A DNA stretch of 64,000 nucleotides, from positions 4,154,001 through 4,218,000 of the forward strand of contig NZ_CP047024.1 of the NCBI RefSeq assembly GCF_009796745.1, in the 5' to 3' direction. The notes under the pieces were generated by a model. The model saw only the letters and a list, made by a program, of their open reading frames with translations. It ran no database searches and was not told the origin of the DNA. Shown here one piece after another: positions 1 through 8,896 of the stretch. The DNA is from Paraglaciecola sp. L1A13 (lineage in GTDB: Bacteria; Pseudomonadota; Gammaproteobacteria; Enterobacterales; Alteromonadaceae). How positions within the stretch are numbered: the stretch's first letter is position 1; the number at the start of each line of letters is the position of its first letter. A program made the translations under genes and the position numbers.

Positions 1-1
1 A

Positions 2-1270
2 GTTGATATTTTTTCGCAATATAAATTTGAAATTAATTTTCAAGATATGCAGCGAGATCTTGACCATTTAGAGGATGCCTTGCGCAGCCGCTTAAATACT
101 GGCCAGTTAGCGAGCGTACATACAGTCGAAATGCTCAAATCAGTATTTTATCGCAGTAAATCCGCATACTTAATTGGGCGTATTTGTATGCCAGATGAAA
201 CGCTGCCCTTTGTTATTCCTCTTTCTATTGACGAATCCGGTAGCGACCAAGACTCACACAAAATAGTGGTTGAGGCCCTATTAACAGACCGCCAAGACTT
301 AAGTGTTATCTTCAGCTTTGCCCGCTCGTATTTTATGGCTGATACTCAGCATCCAGCGGAGGTAGTGGCTTTTTTACATGAACTATTACCGCATAAGAAA
401 AAATTCGAGTTATACATTGCATTAGGACTCTACAAGCACGGAAAAACCGTATTTTACCGTAACTTTTTACAACATTTGGATAATTCAGAAGATCAATTCA
501 CTATTGCCCCAGGTATACGTGGACTCGTCATGGCGGTATTCCATCTGCCCTCTTATGGCGTGGTGTTTAAAATTATCAAAGATGAATTTCCTGAAAGTAA
601 GAAAATCACTCGTCAACATGTAAAAGACTGTTATCGGTTGGTTAAAATGACTGATCGCGTGGGGCGAATGGCCGACACCCATGAGTACGTTAGTTTTCGT
701 CTGCCCCGACACCGGGTAGAACAAGCACTTATTGATGAATTGCTCGAAACGTGTGCCAATAGTATCGAGTTAACTGAGAGTGAAGTGATCATTAAGCACT
801 TATATATTGAGCGTAAAATGACACCGTTGAATATCTACCTAGAACAGCAAACCGACCCCAAACTTATTACCAGTGCGCTAAATGATTTAGGCTTATGCAT
901 TAAGCAAATAGCTGCGGCGCATATTTTTGCTGGCGACATGCTGCATAAAAACTTCGGTATTACTCGGGGAGGACGAGTGATATTTTATGATTACGACGAA
1001 ATCTGTTATTTGAAGGATCGAGAGTTTAGAAGTTTGCCCAAATCTGATGATCCTTACGCTATAGATACATTATCGGTTGGACCAACTGACGTATTCCCAG
1101 AGCAGTTTGAGCATTTCATTGTCGGCAAAAAACGCTTAAAGCAAGAACTCAAAGCGCTGCATGGAGAAATAATGACCGCCGAATATTGGAGAGATATGCA
1201 GGCACAATCTCTAAAGGGCGATGTACCTGAATTTATCCCTTATGATCAAAGCAAACGCTTTGTGAACTAG
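2..1270 (+). CDS. aceK: Isocitrate dehydrogenase kinase/phosphatase AceK, 3' part (start lies before the window)
   Basis: AceK reversibly phosphorylates isocitrate dehydrogenase and so controls the split between the TCA cycle and the glyoxylate shunt. The frame is open from base 2 with no stop, and the first in-frame ATG (base 47) falls inside the conserved protein, so the gene is cut by the window edge. About 420 of the family's roughly 570-580 residues are present. Recognisable stretches are APGIRGLVMAVFHLPSY (nucleotide-binding part of the kinase domain), the DRVGRMADT segment and the catalytic-region motif GGRVIFYDYDEICYL. The product is cytoplasmic. It converges with the MscS gene on the other strand, and the two stop codons abut as TAGCTA. 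Family call is secure; the N-terminus cannot be judged. Confidence 0.95.
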   Translation, partial: VDIFSQYKFEINFQDMQRDLDHLEDALRSRLNTGQLASVHTVEMLKSVFYRSKSAYLIGRICMPDETLPFVIPLSIDESGSDQDSHKIVVEALLTDRQDLSVIFSFARSYFMADTQHPAEVVAFLHELLPHKKKFELYIALGLYKHGKTVFYRNFLQHLDNSEDQFTIAPGIRGLVMAVFHLPSYGVVFKIIKDEFPESKKITRQHVKDCYRLVKMTDRVGRMADTHEYVSFRLPRHRVEQALIDELLETCANSIELTESEVIIKHLYIERKMTPLNIYLEQQTDPKLITSALNDLGLCIKQIAAAHIFAGDMLHKNFGITRGGRVIFYDYDEICYLKDREFRSLPKSDDPYAIDTLSVGPTDVFPEQFEHFIVGKKRLKQELKALHGEIMTAEYWRDMQAQSLKGDVPEFIPYDQSKRFVN

Positions 1271-2737
1271 CTAAGGTTGCTTGGCTGTTCCATCGACAGC
1301 ATGGGTAATATTGCCGTCAGTTGTCTTGGTCACGGTATACTGCTCTGAGTTGAGCACTCTGACTTCACGCTGAGGGAATGGAATCGAAATATTATGTTCG
1401 CGTAAGGTTTCGAATATCATCAGCATTAAATCGCCGCCCACGCGGTTTTTACCATCGTCGATACCTTCCATCCAGAATTCTACAAATACATTGACGCCGG
1501 AATCACCAAAGCTATCAATTTCACAATCTGGACGCTCCTCAATGGGATAATCTTCGCCACTTAGAATTTGTGGATGGGTGCCAACGACCTCTTTGATAAT
1601 CTCAACCATAGCGCGAATATCCGTTTGATAAGCAACGGAAAAATCGACTCGATAACGTTGTTTTATGTTTTTATGTGACCAATTAACAAAGGTGCTTGAA
1701 ATGAATTTTTCATTGGGCACCATAATGTCTTTACCATCGTAAGTTTCAAGGGTGGTGTAACGCATTTTAAAATGTCGTACAAAGCCTTTTTGTCCCTCTT
1801 CCATTTCGATGTAATCGCCTATCGTAACCGAGCGATCAAGTAAGATAATAATCCCTGAAATAAAGTTCGACGCAATCGACTGTAAGCCAAACCCTAAGCC
1901 AACTCCCACAGCTCCGCCAAACACAGCCAGCGCTGTTAGGTTTATCCCCATTACATTTAGTAATAACAACGCGATAACGCAGACTAAGGCCACTTCAAAA
2001 AGCTTCGCAAAGACCTCTCGCGTCCTGATGTCTAAGGATTCTTGTTTACGAATTATATCTTGGCCTACGTTATTGGAAGCACGTCCAATCCAAAATAGTA
2101 ACGTACCAAAGATCAATACTCTGGCCAGCCCGTAAGCAGAGATTTCGATATTCCCTAGACTCACACTCACACCTTGTAAAATCTCGATAATGCCTCGTAG
2201 CCAACCCACCATATGCAGGAACAACAATGGCAACATCATCCATTTCAACAAACCAGCAAGTATGGGGTGTGAAACACAGGCATTAATCACTGAATTAACA
2301 AACAGTAGTACCGCAATCGTCAGGGCTAAATCTAAGATCCAATTAGCACCAATAACACTCAAGCTAAATTCAGTGACTACTTTAAGTAATACAATAGCGA
2401 TTAACGGAAATATCATCTTATCAATACGGTAGGTAATCCGCCGTATAGGGTGATCTTTTACGTCCGGTTGGTTATCAACGAATTTGGATGCTCGTCGTAA
2501 CTTAGTACCTAACCAAAAAGCCAATAAATAAATACAACCTATTAAGCCGAGCTGTATATATGTATCGGTCATAAAAATATGTTGATGCACTACATCAGCA
2601 TACTGTTGTAGCGTCTGCATAAGGGGTTGACTGGTATTTTCAAGCACGACATCGTTGCTTTTAAGTGCGGTCTCAGATGTTTCCATAATGGTGCTAGTTG
2701 TCGAGCCAGTCAGGTTACTGCTATTTGTTGTATCCAC
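1271..2737 (-). CDS. MscS-family mechanosensitive ion channel
   Basis: Predicted inner-membrane small-conductance mechanosensitive channel that would release solutes on hypo-osmotic shock. At 488 residues it is longer than E. coli MscS (286) because of an N-terminal extension with extra hydrophobic helices (from about residue 55 on). The pore-lining helix and beta domain are clear: the glycine-rich run GGAVGVGLGFGLQSIASNF is followed by SGIIILLDRSVTIGDYIEM, then the C-terminal alpha/beta cage with VEFWMEGIDDGKNRV. The start is GTG at 2737, preceded on its strand by AGAGA. It is convergent with aceK and lies 17 bases downstream of the MAPEG gene on the same strand, so the two may be co-transcribed. 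It resembles the larger MscS paralogues rather than MscS itself. Confidence 0.9.
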   Translation of the reverse strand: MDTTNSSNLTGSTTSTIMETSETALKSNDVVLENTSQPLMQTLQQYADVVHQHIFMTDTYIQLGLIGCIYLLAFWLGTKLRRASKFVDNQPDVKDHPIRRITYRIDKMIFPLIAIVLLKVVTEFSLSVIGANWILDLALTIAVLLFVNSVINACVSHPILAGLLKWMMLPLLFLHMVGWLRGIIEILQGVSVSLGNIEISAYGLARVLIFGTLLFWIGRASNNVGQDIIRKQESLDIRTREVFAKLFEVALVCVIALLLLNVMGINLTALAVFGGAVGVGLGFGLQSIASNFISGIIILLDRSVTIGDYIEMEEGQKGFVRHFKMRYTTLETYDGKDIMVPNEKFISSTFVNWSHKNIKQRYRVDFSVAYQTDIRAMVEIIKEVVGTHPQILSGEDYPIEERPDCEIDSFGDSGVNVFVEFWMEGIDDGKNRVGGDLMLMIFETLREHNISIPFPQREVRVLNSEQYTVTKTTDGNITHAVDGTAKQP

Positions 2738-2754
2738 GTTTATTCTCTAAGCGG

Positions 2755-3144
2755 TTAAGGAATGGCTAACCAAAGAAGGTTCAAAGAAGCAATATAGCCA
2801 ATTGCCCATAAAATGCTACGCACCAGGTGTACATTCGACCAGTACGCAAATAAATAGCCGATTCGCGCGACAATGAACAACATCGCGCTATATTCAGCTA
2901 GATGCCCAGCAGATTGCGTTATAATTACCGCCAACGCACCCGGCACAAATAAGATCAGGGCTTCAAAACAGTTCGCATGGGCTGCAACAGCTCTCGCCCC
3001 GAATCCTGTTAAGTGTTTTTGCTGCGCTCGAGGATGGCGATTGTCGTAACCGCCCTGCTCTTTATTCATAGCGATGGTAAGCGGTATTTTTGCCAAAATA
3101 GGCATCAGGGTGGCAATCAGTAAACATACTAATATTGTCGTCAT
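2755..3144 (-). CDS. MAPEG-family membrane protein
   Basis: Small integral membrane protein of the MAPEG (membrane-associated eicosanoid/glutathione metabolism) superfamily; bacterial members are mostly of unknown substrate. About 129 residues with four hydrophobic helices. The family signature RAQQKHLTGFGARAVAAHANCFEAL is visible, with the central Asn and Glu typical of MAPEG. The reading frame opens upstream at 3222, but those 26 residues look non-coding; ATG at 3144 gives the usual short N-terminus MTTILVCLLIATL. No strong ribosome site is seen. It is followed by the MscS gene on the same strand. Confidence 0.82.
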   Translation of the reverse strand: MTTILVCLLIATLMPILAKIPLTIAMNKEQGGYDNRHPRAQQKHLTGFGARAVAAHANCFEALILFVPGALAVIITQSAGHLAEYSAMLFIVARIGYLFAYWSNVHLVRSILWAIGYIASLNLLWLAIP

Positions 3145-3375
3145 TGTATTTTGCCCCAAACACGATATAGATAGTCCGACTTTAGCATGACTTTTGAAAT
3201 ATTCCTTAAACTTGCGACTCACATCAACCAGCAGAGTCTAAATAAAATATATCGTTTTAGTGGTTATATCTAACGCTCAATATCTTTTAACGTTCACTTT
3301 AATACATTGATTTTTATAAAATAAATTATACTCTACATTAACCCTCGAATATCTTTACGTATTTCAAAGGAATTT

Positions 3376-4092
3376 ATGGATAACGTATGGTTAGTCATTA
3401 TTTTTGCCCTGCTCGCTGGTTTGGCGATGCCAATGGGTGCGCTTATCGCTCGCATTGAACATTTTCAGTCGGACTGGTTCGAAGCCGAAATTCGTCACCT
3501 TGTTATCGCCTTTGGGGGCGGTGCATTATTATCTGCTGTAGCGCTGGTATTAGTACCCGAGGGAATGGCTAATCTGTCCCTTAGCGTCGGACTTCTATTT
3601 TTTATTGGCGGTAGCCTGAGTTTTATGGCTATTGATATTTTACTGGTTAGAATAAATACTCCAGCAAGCCAGTTAGCCGCTATGCTAGCGGATTTTATTC
3701 CTGAATCAGTGGCACTGGGGGCAGCATTTGCCACTGGCAAAAGTAATGCTTATTTGATCGCAATATTAATCGCTCTGCAGAATTTACCCGAAGGATTTAA
3801 CGCGTTTCGTGAAATGCGCTCAGGAAAAAAATTCAGCGCTAATCGTCTGTTAATAGTTTTTTGCTTGTTAGCGCTGTTTGGCCCTGTGGCTGGATTAGGG
3901 GGTTATTTTTGGTTAGCCAGGTATCCGCAATATGTTTCGGCGATTATGCTATTTGCTTCAGGGGGAATTTTATATTCTATTTTTCAAGATATCGCCCCAC
4001 AAGCGAAACTAGCTAAGCATTGGTTTCCACCAATGGGCGGTGTTTTTGGCTTTGCTCTGGGTTTAATTGGTTTTATGTTGACCAAACATTAG
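3376..4092 (+). CDS. ZIP-like metal permease with altered motif histidines
   Basis: Polytopic inner-membrane protein of 238 residues with about eight hydrophobic segments, resembling the ZIP divalent-cation transporter family (ZupT-like). The two helices that carry the ZIP metal site are recognisable as DFIPESVALGAAF (about residues 107-119) and ALQNLPEGFNA (about 133-143). In classical ZIP proteins these read HNxPEG or similar; here the leading His is Asp in one and Gln in the other, so the substrate may differ or transport may be impaired. ATG at 3376 follows AAAGGA at a good distance. The gene stands alone, with a diguanylate cyclase gene starting about 30-65 bases downstream. Confidence 0.75.
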   Translation: MDNVWLVIIFALLAGLAMPMGALIARIEHFQSDWFEAEIRHLVIAFGGGALLSAVALVLVPEGMANLSLSVGLLFFIGGSLSFMAIDILLVRINTPASQLAAMLADFIPESVALGAAFATGKSNAYLIAILIALQNLPEGFNAFREMRSGKKFSANRLLIVFCLLALFGPVAGLGGYFWLARYPQYVSAIMLFASGGILYSIFQDIAPQAKLAKHWFPPMGGVFGFALGLIGFMLTKH

Positions 4093-4158
4093 TCGCGCAG
4101 AATTACCGAAAAGGAGTAGAAAATCATTCAAGCTTCAAGTATAGAAAAACGTATCGAT

Positions 4159-5235
4159 ATGGATTTACTCCGTCGCTCACTGGCGGGGATAGCTGTTTAT
4201 AGCTTCATTTTACCGGTAATTTTTTGGCCGCTACATTTCCATACCATGCAGCCAGAACTAGCCTACTTGCTTGCCGGTAGCATGCTTTTTATTAGTTTGC
4301 TGCGGGTTGTACACTACGTTTACTCACCCACTATTTATGCGTATTCCAGCCGATTGTGGTTCACAATATTTTCAACCCTTTCCCTCAGCCAGGCAGCCAT
4401 CTTAGGCTCCGTGTTTATGTTGGCGATATTTGATATACGCTTCCAGCCCCTGATACATGTCTCAATGCTTGCCCTTGCAGGAATAGCCAGCAGTGCACTC
4501 TTCGCTTTAAGTCCCAGAATAAAACTAGGACTTATCAACTTAGCAATACTTATGCTGCCGGCTATGTTGACAGGTTTTTTCACGGAAGGTTATATACCGT
4601 TTGCAACCATGATGCTGGTTTATACTTTCTATATTTCAGGCATGGGCATAAGGGCAAATAGAGAGTATATGCGTGCTTTTGAAATCGAAATAGAGTTAGA
4701 AGCACAGCGTAAAACACTTGAAACGCTGAGCCAGACGGACGCCTTAACTGGTATCTATAATCGAGGCTATTTCAATCAATACTTTGAAGACCAATGGCAG
4801 TATGCAATACGTCACAAGGTCGAAGTGGCCCTTCTGCTTATCGATGTGGATCACTTTAAAACGGTGAATGATACTTACGGTCACTTAGCTGGGGATGCTT
4901 GCTTAGTTAACCTCGCTCATGCCATAAGTATCTCAGTTAATCGTGCTACAGATATTACGGCGCGATACGGTGGCGAGGAGTTCGCGGTGCTTATTTCTGG
5001 TTGTAACGCTGCCCAAAGCCAATTCATGGCTAGCCATATTATGCAATCCGTGGCTCAGCATAAGTTCGTCCACAATGATGTTGAAATACCTGTAACCGTT
5101 AGCATCGGCATTGCAACGGTTGTGCCTGAGCCGAAGCAAAAATCCAATGATTTAATTGAACAAGCCGATAAAGCCTTATATCAGGCGAAAACAGAGGGGC
5201 GAAACCGAGCGATTCTATTCAGTTCAAAACAATAA
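4159..5235 (+). CDS. Membrane-anchored diguanylate cyclase (GGDEF domain)
   Basis: Predicted to make the second messenger cyclic di-GMP from two GTP. The N-terminal half (to about residue 165) holds five or six hydrophobic helices and would be the sensor/anchor; a short coiled linker (EIEIELEAQRKTLETLSQTDALTG) leads to a complete GGDEF domain. The active-site loop is GGEEF (residues 271-275), so it should be catalytically competent. Exactly five residues before it lies RATD (262-265), the RxxD inhibitory I-site for product feedback. ATG at 4159 lacks a ribosome site, whereas AAGGAG at 4111-4116 sits 6-9 bases before in-frame ATC (4123) and ATT (4126), so translation may begin 11-12 codons upstream on a non-canonical codon. 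An in-frame TAG at 4117 limits any longer extension. Confidence 0.9.
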   Translation: MDLLRRSLAGIAVYSFILPVIFWPLHFHTMQPELAYLLAGSMLFISLLRVVHYVYSPTIYAYSSRLWFTIFSTLSLSQAAILGSVFMLAIFDIRFQPLIHVSMLALAGIASSALFALSPRIKLGLINLAILMLPAMLTGFFTEGYIPFATMMLVYTFYISGMGIRANREYMRAFEIEIELEAQRKTLETLSQTDALTGIYNRGYFNQYFEDQWQYAIRHKVEVALLLIDVDHFKTVNDTYGHLAGDACLVNLAHAISISVNRATDITARYGGEEFAVLISGCNAAQSQFMASHIMQSVAQHKFVHNDVEIPVTVSIGIATVVPEPKQKSNDLIEQADKALYQAKTEGRNRAILFSSKQ

Positions 5236-5272
5236 GGTTACACTGCTGTTTTTGCACGGGCATTTTTAAAAC

Positions 5273-6211
5273 GTGACAGTCGATCCTCAAGGGCGCCATA
5301 TTACACAACATTTCACCCTTCCTTCCCCCGAACAGCCAATAACGCCGGCTTGGCCGAATGCAGAGCATTACCAGTTATGGGTTAAACGAGACGATATGAT
5401 TCACCCCATTGTGTCAGGTAATAAGTTGCGCAAATTGCGCTACTCCATTAAACACTTATTGGACAATAACATTCGTCACGTTATTAGCTTCGGTGGTGGA
5501 TACTCTAATCATCTTCATGCATTAGCATACGTCTGTAAACAATTAGGTATAAAGCTCACAGCGATAGTACGGGGTCACTATCAATCAACGCCAACACCTA
5601 TGTTACGTGACTTAGCAGCTTGGCAAGTAAATATTGAATATGTCGATCGTAAAATATACCAGCAGCGGGACCAAGCTGATTATTTAGCATCCTTATTACA
5701 TCGCTTTCCTAAGGCATTGGTTATTCCAGAAGGAGGCTCGTCACAGCTTGCGTTAGACGGCGTAGCTGACATCATTAGCGAATTAACGCAAACCTACGAT
5801 TATATTCTGACTCCTGTAGGCAGCGGCGGTACCCTAGCAGGCTTGGTGCACGGCACCGCTATGCAACCCACTGCCAAGCAGGCCCATATTCTTGGAATAG
5901 GCGTCTTGAAAGGTCAAGACTATTTAGAAGAACTCGTCAACAATCTACTCGAGACTCACCACCATTCAGTAAAATTGCTGCCCACGTGGAATATAAACCA
6001 CAATTTTCATTTTAATGGTTACGCTAAATCTACCCCAGAGCTTGAGGCTTTCTGTCAAAGCGTTAATCGTGAATTAGCTATTCCTATCGAACCGGTTTAT
6101 AGCGGCAAGCTATTCTGGGCCGCAAAAGAATTAATGGCTCAAGGTGCGTTACCCAAGGGTAGCAAAATGTTGCTGATACATACGGGGGGGTTACAAGGCG
6201 CTCGCCAATAA
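5273..6211 (+). CDS. PLP-dependent D-cysteine desulfhydrase / ACC deaminase family enzyme
   Basis: Fold-type II pyridoxal-phosphate enzyme of 312 residues related to D-cysteine desulfhydrase (DcyD) and 1-aminocyclopropane-1-carboxylate deaminase. The cofactor lysine is in SGNKLRKL (about residue 51). The phosphate-binding and substrate region FGGGYSNHLHALAYVCKQLG and the glycine loop TPVGSGGTLAGLV are all present, and the protein ends with the typical HTGGLQG. Substrate cannot be decided from sequence: DcyD-type cysteine/serine breakdown and ACC deaminase differ at a few residues. The start is GTG at 5273, 37 bases after the diguanylate cyclase stop; no alternative ATG would keep the N-terminus. 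Cytoplasmic. Confidence 0.85.
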   Translation: MTVDPQGRHITQHFTLPSPEQPITPAWPNAEHYQLWVKRDDMIHPIVSGNKLRKLRYSIKHLLDNNIRHVISFGGGYSNHLHALAYVCKQLGIKLTAIVRGHYQSTPTPMLRDLAAWQVNIEYVDRKIYQQRDQADYLASLLHRFPKALVIPEGGSSQLALDGVADIISELTQTYDYILTPVGSGGTLAGLVHGTAMQPTAKQAHILGIGVLKGQDYLEELVNNLLETHHHSVKLLPTWNINHNFHFNGYAKSTPELEAFCQSVNRELAIPIEPVYSGKLFWAAKELMAQGALPKGSKMLLIHTGGLQGARQ

Positions 6212-6341
6212 GCACGGTGGGAAGCACATACTAAACTAATCCTTTTTTTACTTGGATTTGTATTACGAGTAGAGATTACATTTTCCGATGGTGATGGTAT
6301 ATTCCCGCCCATTATCTTTTCACTTATCCCATTTGGCTAAT

Positions 6342-7430
6342 ATGTTGTTTAACACCCGATATGCGTTGTTATTAAGTTTGGCTATTCTTTTAAGTGGTTG
6401 TGCATCGGCTCCACCAGCCGCCTCGCCTACGAATGATGTGTTTACATCAGATTCTGATATTGCATCTATTATATCTGCAGATGACGTTATTCAATCCCTG
6501 CAAGCCCCCGCTGATAATGACGCAGTGCAAAAAAGTATTGATGAGCAAATTGATAAACAGGCGACTCCATCAACACTTAGCTTGCGAACCGCGCGCTTTG
6601 CCCATGCATCTGCCGCAGATAATAAATTACTTTATGTATTTTCTGGATACGGTAAACAAGGCTATTTAACCGATATAGAGATTATCGATCCGTTAACTGC
6701 CCAAGTCACCGTGCTAGCGAATAAAGTGTTACCCAGAAGCTATTTTTCAGCAGTATTTGATCAACAACATTCTATTTACCTTGTTGGCGGCATTAGCCAT
6801 GAAACTGACGATGTGCGAGTTGAGCCACGCATTGAGGTGTTTAATACCATAACGCACGAAGTCACTGTTTTAGGTGATATACCTGAACCATTGAGAAACA
6901 ATAAAGCAGTATATATTGACGGCTATATTTATTTGGTTGGCGGAGCATCTTATGAAGCCAGCAATGGGTATCAGCTAACACCCAGTGCTTCACTTTGGCG
7001 TTATGATATAACACGCCATATCTGGCAAAAACTAGCCAATATGCCTAACGCCAAATCAACGGCTGTCGTGGCAACTGATCAGGATATTTATGCTATTGGT
7101 GGTGAACAAAATCTGGATAATTTAGCGAGTGTCGAACGTTACGATATTGCGAATAATCAATGGCATAGGATGCCTAATTTGCCCCATGCAGTTAGTGCTC
7201 ACAGCACAGTTTTAGCGAACAACACCGTATGGGTGTTCGCCGATGAAGACCAATCGCAAAGTGCATACACACTAACGCTGCCATCAGATACATGGCATAT
7301 AGCTAACATCAATTATAAACCTGCGCTTTATACCAGTGCCAATTCAATAGGCAATACCTTGTACGTGATCGGAGGCAATGCGGGTAAAGGCAAATCGTTC
7401 ATGAGTCAAATTCAGGTGTTTCATCAATGA
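6342..7430 (+). CDS. Kelch-repeat lipoprotein
   Basis: Predicted outer-envelope lipoprotein carrying a kelch-type beta-propeller. The frame opens at 6288, but ATG at 6342 places a clean lipoprotein signal at the N-terminus: MLFNTRYALLLSLAILLSGC, lipidated Cys about residue 20. After a low-complexity linker (to about 85) come kelch blades marked by repeats such as YLVGGISHE, YLVGGASYE, YAIGGEQN and YVIGGNAGKG, interleaved with W and Y positions (WQKLANMPNA, WHRMPNLPHA). Kelch propellers bind proteins or sugars; no catalytic residue is evident. Its stop overlaps the pnuC start as ATGA (7427-7430), so it is translationally coupled to a vitamin transporter and a NadR-like kinase and may help capture the same substrate. 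That role is inference. Confidence 0.8.
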   Translation: MLFNTRYALLLSLAILLSGCASAPPAASPTNDVFTSDSDIASIISADDVIQSLQAPADNDAVQKSIDEQIDKQATPSTLSLRTARFAHASAADNKLLYVFSGYGKQGYLTDIEIIDPLTAQVTVLANKVLPRSYFSAVFDQQHSIYLVGGISHETDDVRVEPRIEVFNTITHEVTVLGDIPEPLRNNKAVYIDGYIYLVGGASYEASNGYQLTPSASLWRYDITRHIWQKLANMPNAKSTAVVATDQDIYAIGGEQNLDNLASVERYDIANNQWHRMPNLPHAVSAHSTVLANNTVWVFADEDQSQSAYTLTLPSDTWHIANINYKPALYTSANSIGNTLYVIGGNAGKGKSFMSQIQVFHQ

Positions 7431-8065
7431 ATTGGCCAGAGTGGCTAGCGGGATTTGCGGGCGCATCAGCTGTAGAATGGGTCGCCACTACCGCAGGTTT
7501 TTTATGCGTATTTTTGTTAATCAGACGCAGCCGTTGGAGTTTTTTCTTTGGGCTGATTCAGGTCAGTATTTACAGTTGGATTTTCTTCGATGTGAAACTT
7601 TATTCCGATATGGGGCTGCATATTATCTATATCGGTTTTCAAGTATACGGCTGGTATATGTGGACCAAAAACCAGAACCAGCAAGGTCGAATATCTCCCG
7701 TATCAGGTAGTGTGTTGGAATATGCTGGCTACGGGGTACTAATCATTGCAAGTGCCAGCCTACTAGGTAGTCTGATGTCGAGTCAAACTGATGCCAGTTT
7801 CCCCTACGCGGATGCCTTTACAACGTGCGCAAGTTTAGTTGCACAGTGGTTACTCACTCACCGTAAGCTCTACAACTGGAGCCTTTGGATAATTGTCGAT
7901 GTAGTGGCAATCGGCATTTACTGGCAAAAAGGGTTGTATCCTACATCTGCATTATACTTCAGCTTTCTACTTATGGCATTAGTTGGCCAGTACTCTTGGA
8001 TAAAGGAATTCCGCCGCCATAACAATACTCAGGCATTATCAGACCCAGATAATGCGCGTAGTTAA
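7427..8065 (+). CDS. pnuC: PnuC-family vitamin transporter (probably nicotinamide riboside)
   Basis: Inner-membrane facilitator of the PnuC/SWEET-like family, 212 residues with about seven hydrophobic helices. Characteristic features are SFFFGLIQVSIYSWIFFDVKLYSDMGLH, QVYGWYMW and the C-terminal signature WSLWIIVDVVAIGIYWQKGLYPTSALY followed by GQYSWIKEF. PnuC members carry nicotinamide riboside, and close relatives (PnuT) carry thiamine; trapping needs an intracellular kinase. Here a NadR-type ribosylnicotinamide kinase gene overlaps the 3' end, which favours nicotinamide riboside. No thiamine riboswitch is visible upstream of the operon. The start ATG overlaps the kelch lipoprotein stop by four bases. 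Confidence 0.88.
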   Translation: MNWPEWLAGFAGASAVEWVATTAGFLCVFLLIRRSRWSFFFGLIQVSIYSWIFFDVKLYSDMGLHIIYIGFQVYGWYMWTKNQNQQGRISPVSGSVLEYAGYGVLIIASASLLGSLMSSQTDASFPYADAFTTCASLVAQWLLTHRKLYNWSLWIIVDVVAIGIYWQKGLYPTSALYFSFLLMALVGQYSWIKEFRRHNNTQALSDPDNARS

Positions 8066-8678
8066 CGTAGAAAGCACTGTAACCCAAGCCATGATTCGAA
8101 ATGACCAGCAGAGTAACAGCATGATTCAAAAAGTAGTGTTCTTAGGAGCGCCGTCCACCGGAAAATCAACCTTAAGCGAAGCTCTCGCTGACCGCTTGAA
8201 TACACTATCGGTGGCAGAATATGGTCGAGAATACTGGATTGAACACCAAGTAGACCGTCGCCTCTCACCAGAGCAATTATTACATATCGCCCAAGTTCAA
8301 AACCAATGGGAAGACGAAGCAGAACAAAAAGCCCATCGCTACTTATTTTGTGATACGAACGCCTTTACAACATGGCATTTTGCTTGTCACTATCACACCA
8401 CCCCCTTACCCGAATTGACGGAACTAGCTCATGCTAGCTGGCAACGTTATGACCTTGTGGTCCTTTGCGACAATGATATTCCCTATGACGATACTTGGGA
8501 ACGCTCTGGCGATGCTAATCGCAGTGAGTTTCAACAGTTTCTTAAACAATATTTGGTCACCCATGGCATCCATTTCATTACGGTCGGTGGCACGGTTAAG
8601 TCTCGTGTCACGCAAGTAATGAGCGCACTCAACTCCCTCACATCAAGACTGAACAAAACGGCTTCACCGGTCTGTTAA
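8052..8678 (+). CDS. NadR-type AAA/P-loop kinase, probable ribosylnicotinamide kinase
   Basis: P-loop kinase related to the C-terminal domain of NadR. It would phosphorylate nicotinamide riboside to NMN and so trap what PnuC brings in. The Walker A is VFLGAPSTGKSTL near the N-terminus; further typical motifs are SVAEYGREYW, the QVQNQWEDEA helix, FCDTNAFTTWHF and LVVLCDNDIPYDDTWERSGDANR. Unlike full-length NadR it has neither the HTH nor the nucleotidylyltransferase domain. Start choice is uncertain: 8052 overlaps pnuC by 14 bases, but residues 1-23 look unstructured, and ATG at 8121 gives the canonical MIQKVVFLGAPSTGKST beginning. Last gene of the kelch-pnuC-kinase operon. Confidence 0.85.
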   Translation: MRVVNVESTVTQAMIRNDQQSNSMIQKVVFLGAPSTGKSTLSEALADRLNTLSVAEYGREYWIEHQVDRRLSPEQLLHIAQVQNQWEDEAEQKAHRYLFCDTNAFTTWHFACHYHTTPLPELTELAHASWQRYDLVVLCDNDIPYDDTWERSGDANRSEFQQFLKQYLVTHGIHFITVGGTVKSRVTQVMSALNSLTSRLNKTASPVC

Positions 8679-8896
8679 AATATTGTAAACGATTGAATTC
8701 CTTCACTTATTTGGTGCTTCTTGCACTAAATTAAACCGTCCGAAGCAAAGCTTTAAAGTCCAAACACTTGACTGAAAAAACCTAACCAATTGAAATATAT
8801 AGACTTTAAAAGTTGGCCTACCTGTTGCATATGGTTAGTTGTGTTAGGTGTCCAGATCATCTAATACGGGAACAAAAATAATAACTATAATTAAAA

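Noticed and set aside
2755..3222. Longer MAPEG protein starting at 3222
   Set aside because: The added 26 residues are basic and unlike the family; ATG 3144 gives the usual N-terminus.
6212..6341. Thiamine (TPP) riboswitch or other vitamin riboswitch before the kelch-pnuC operon
   Set aside because: The CTGAGA and ACCTGAT boxes of the TPP riboswitch are absent and no conserved fold was recognised.
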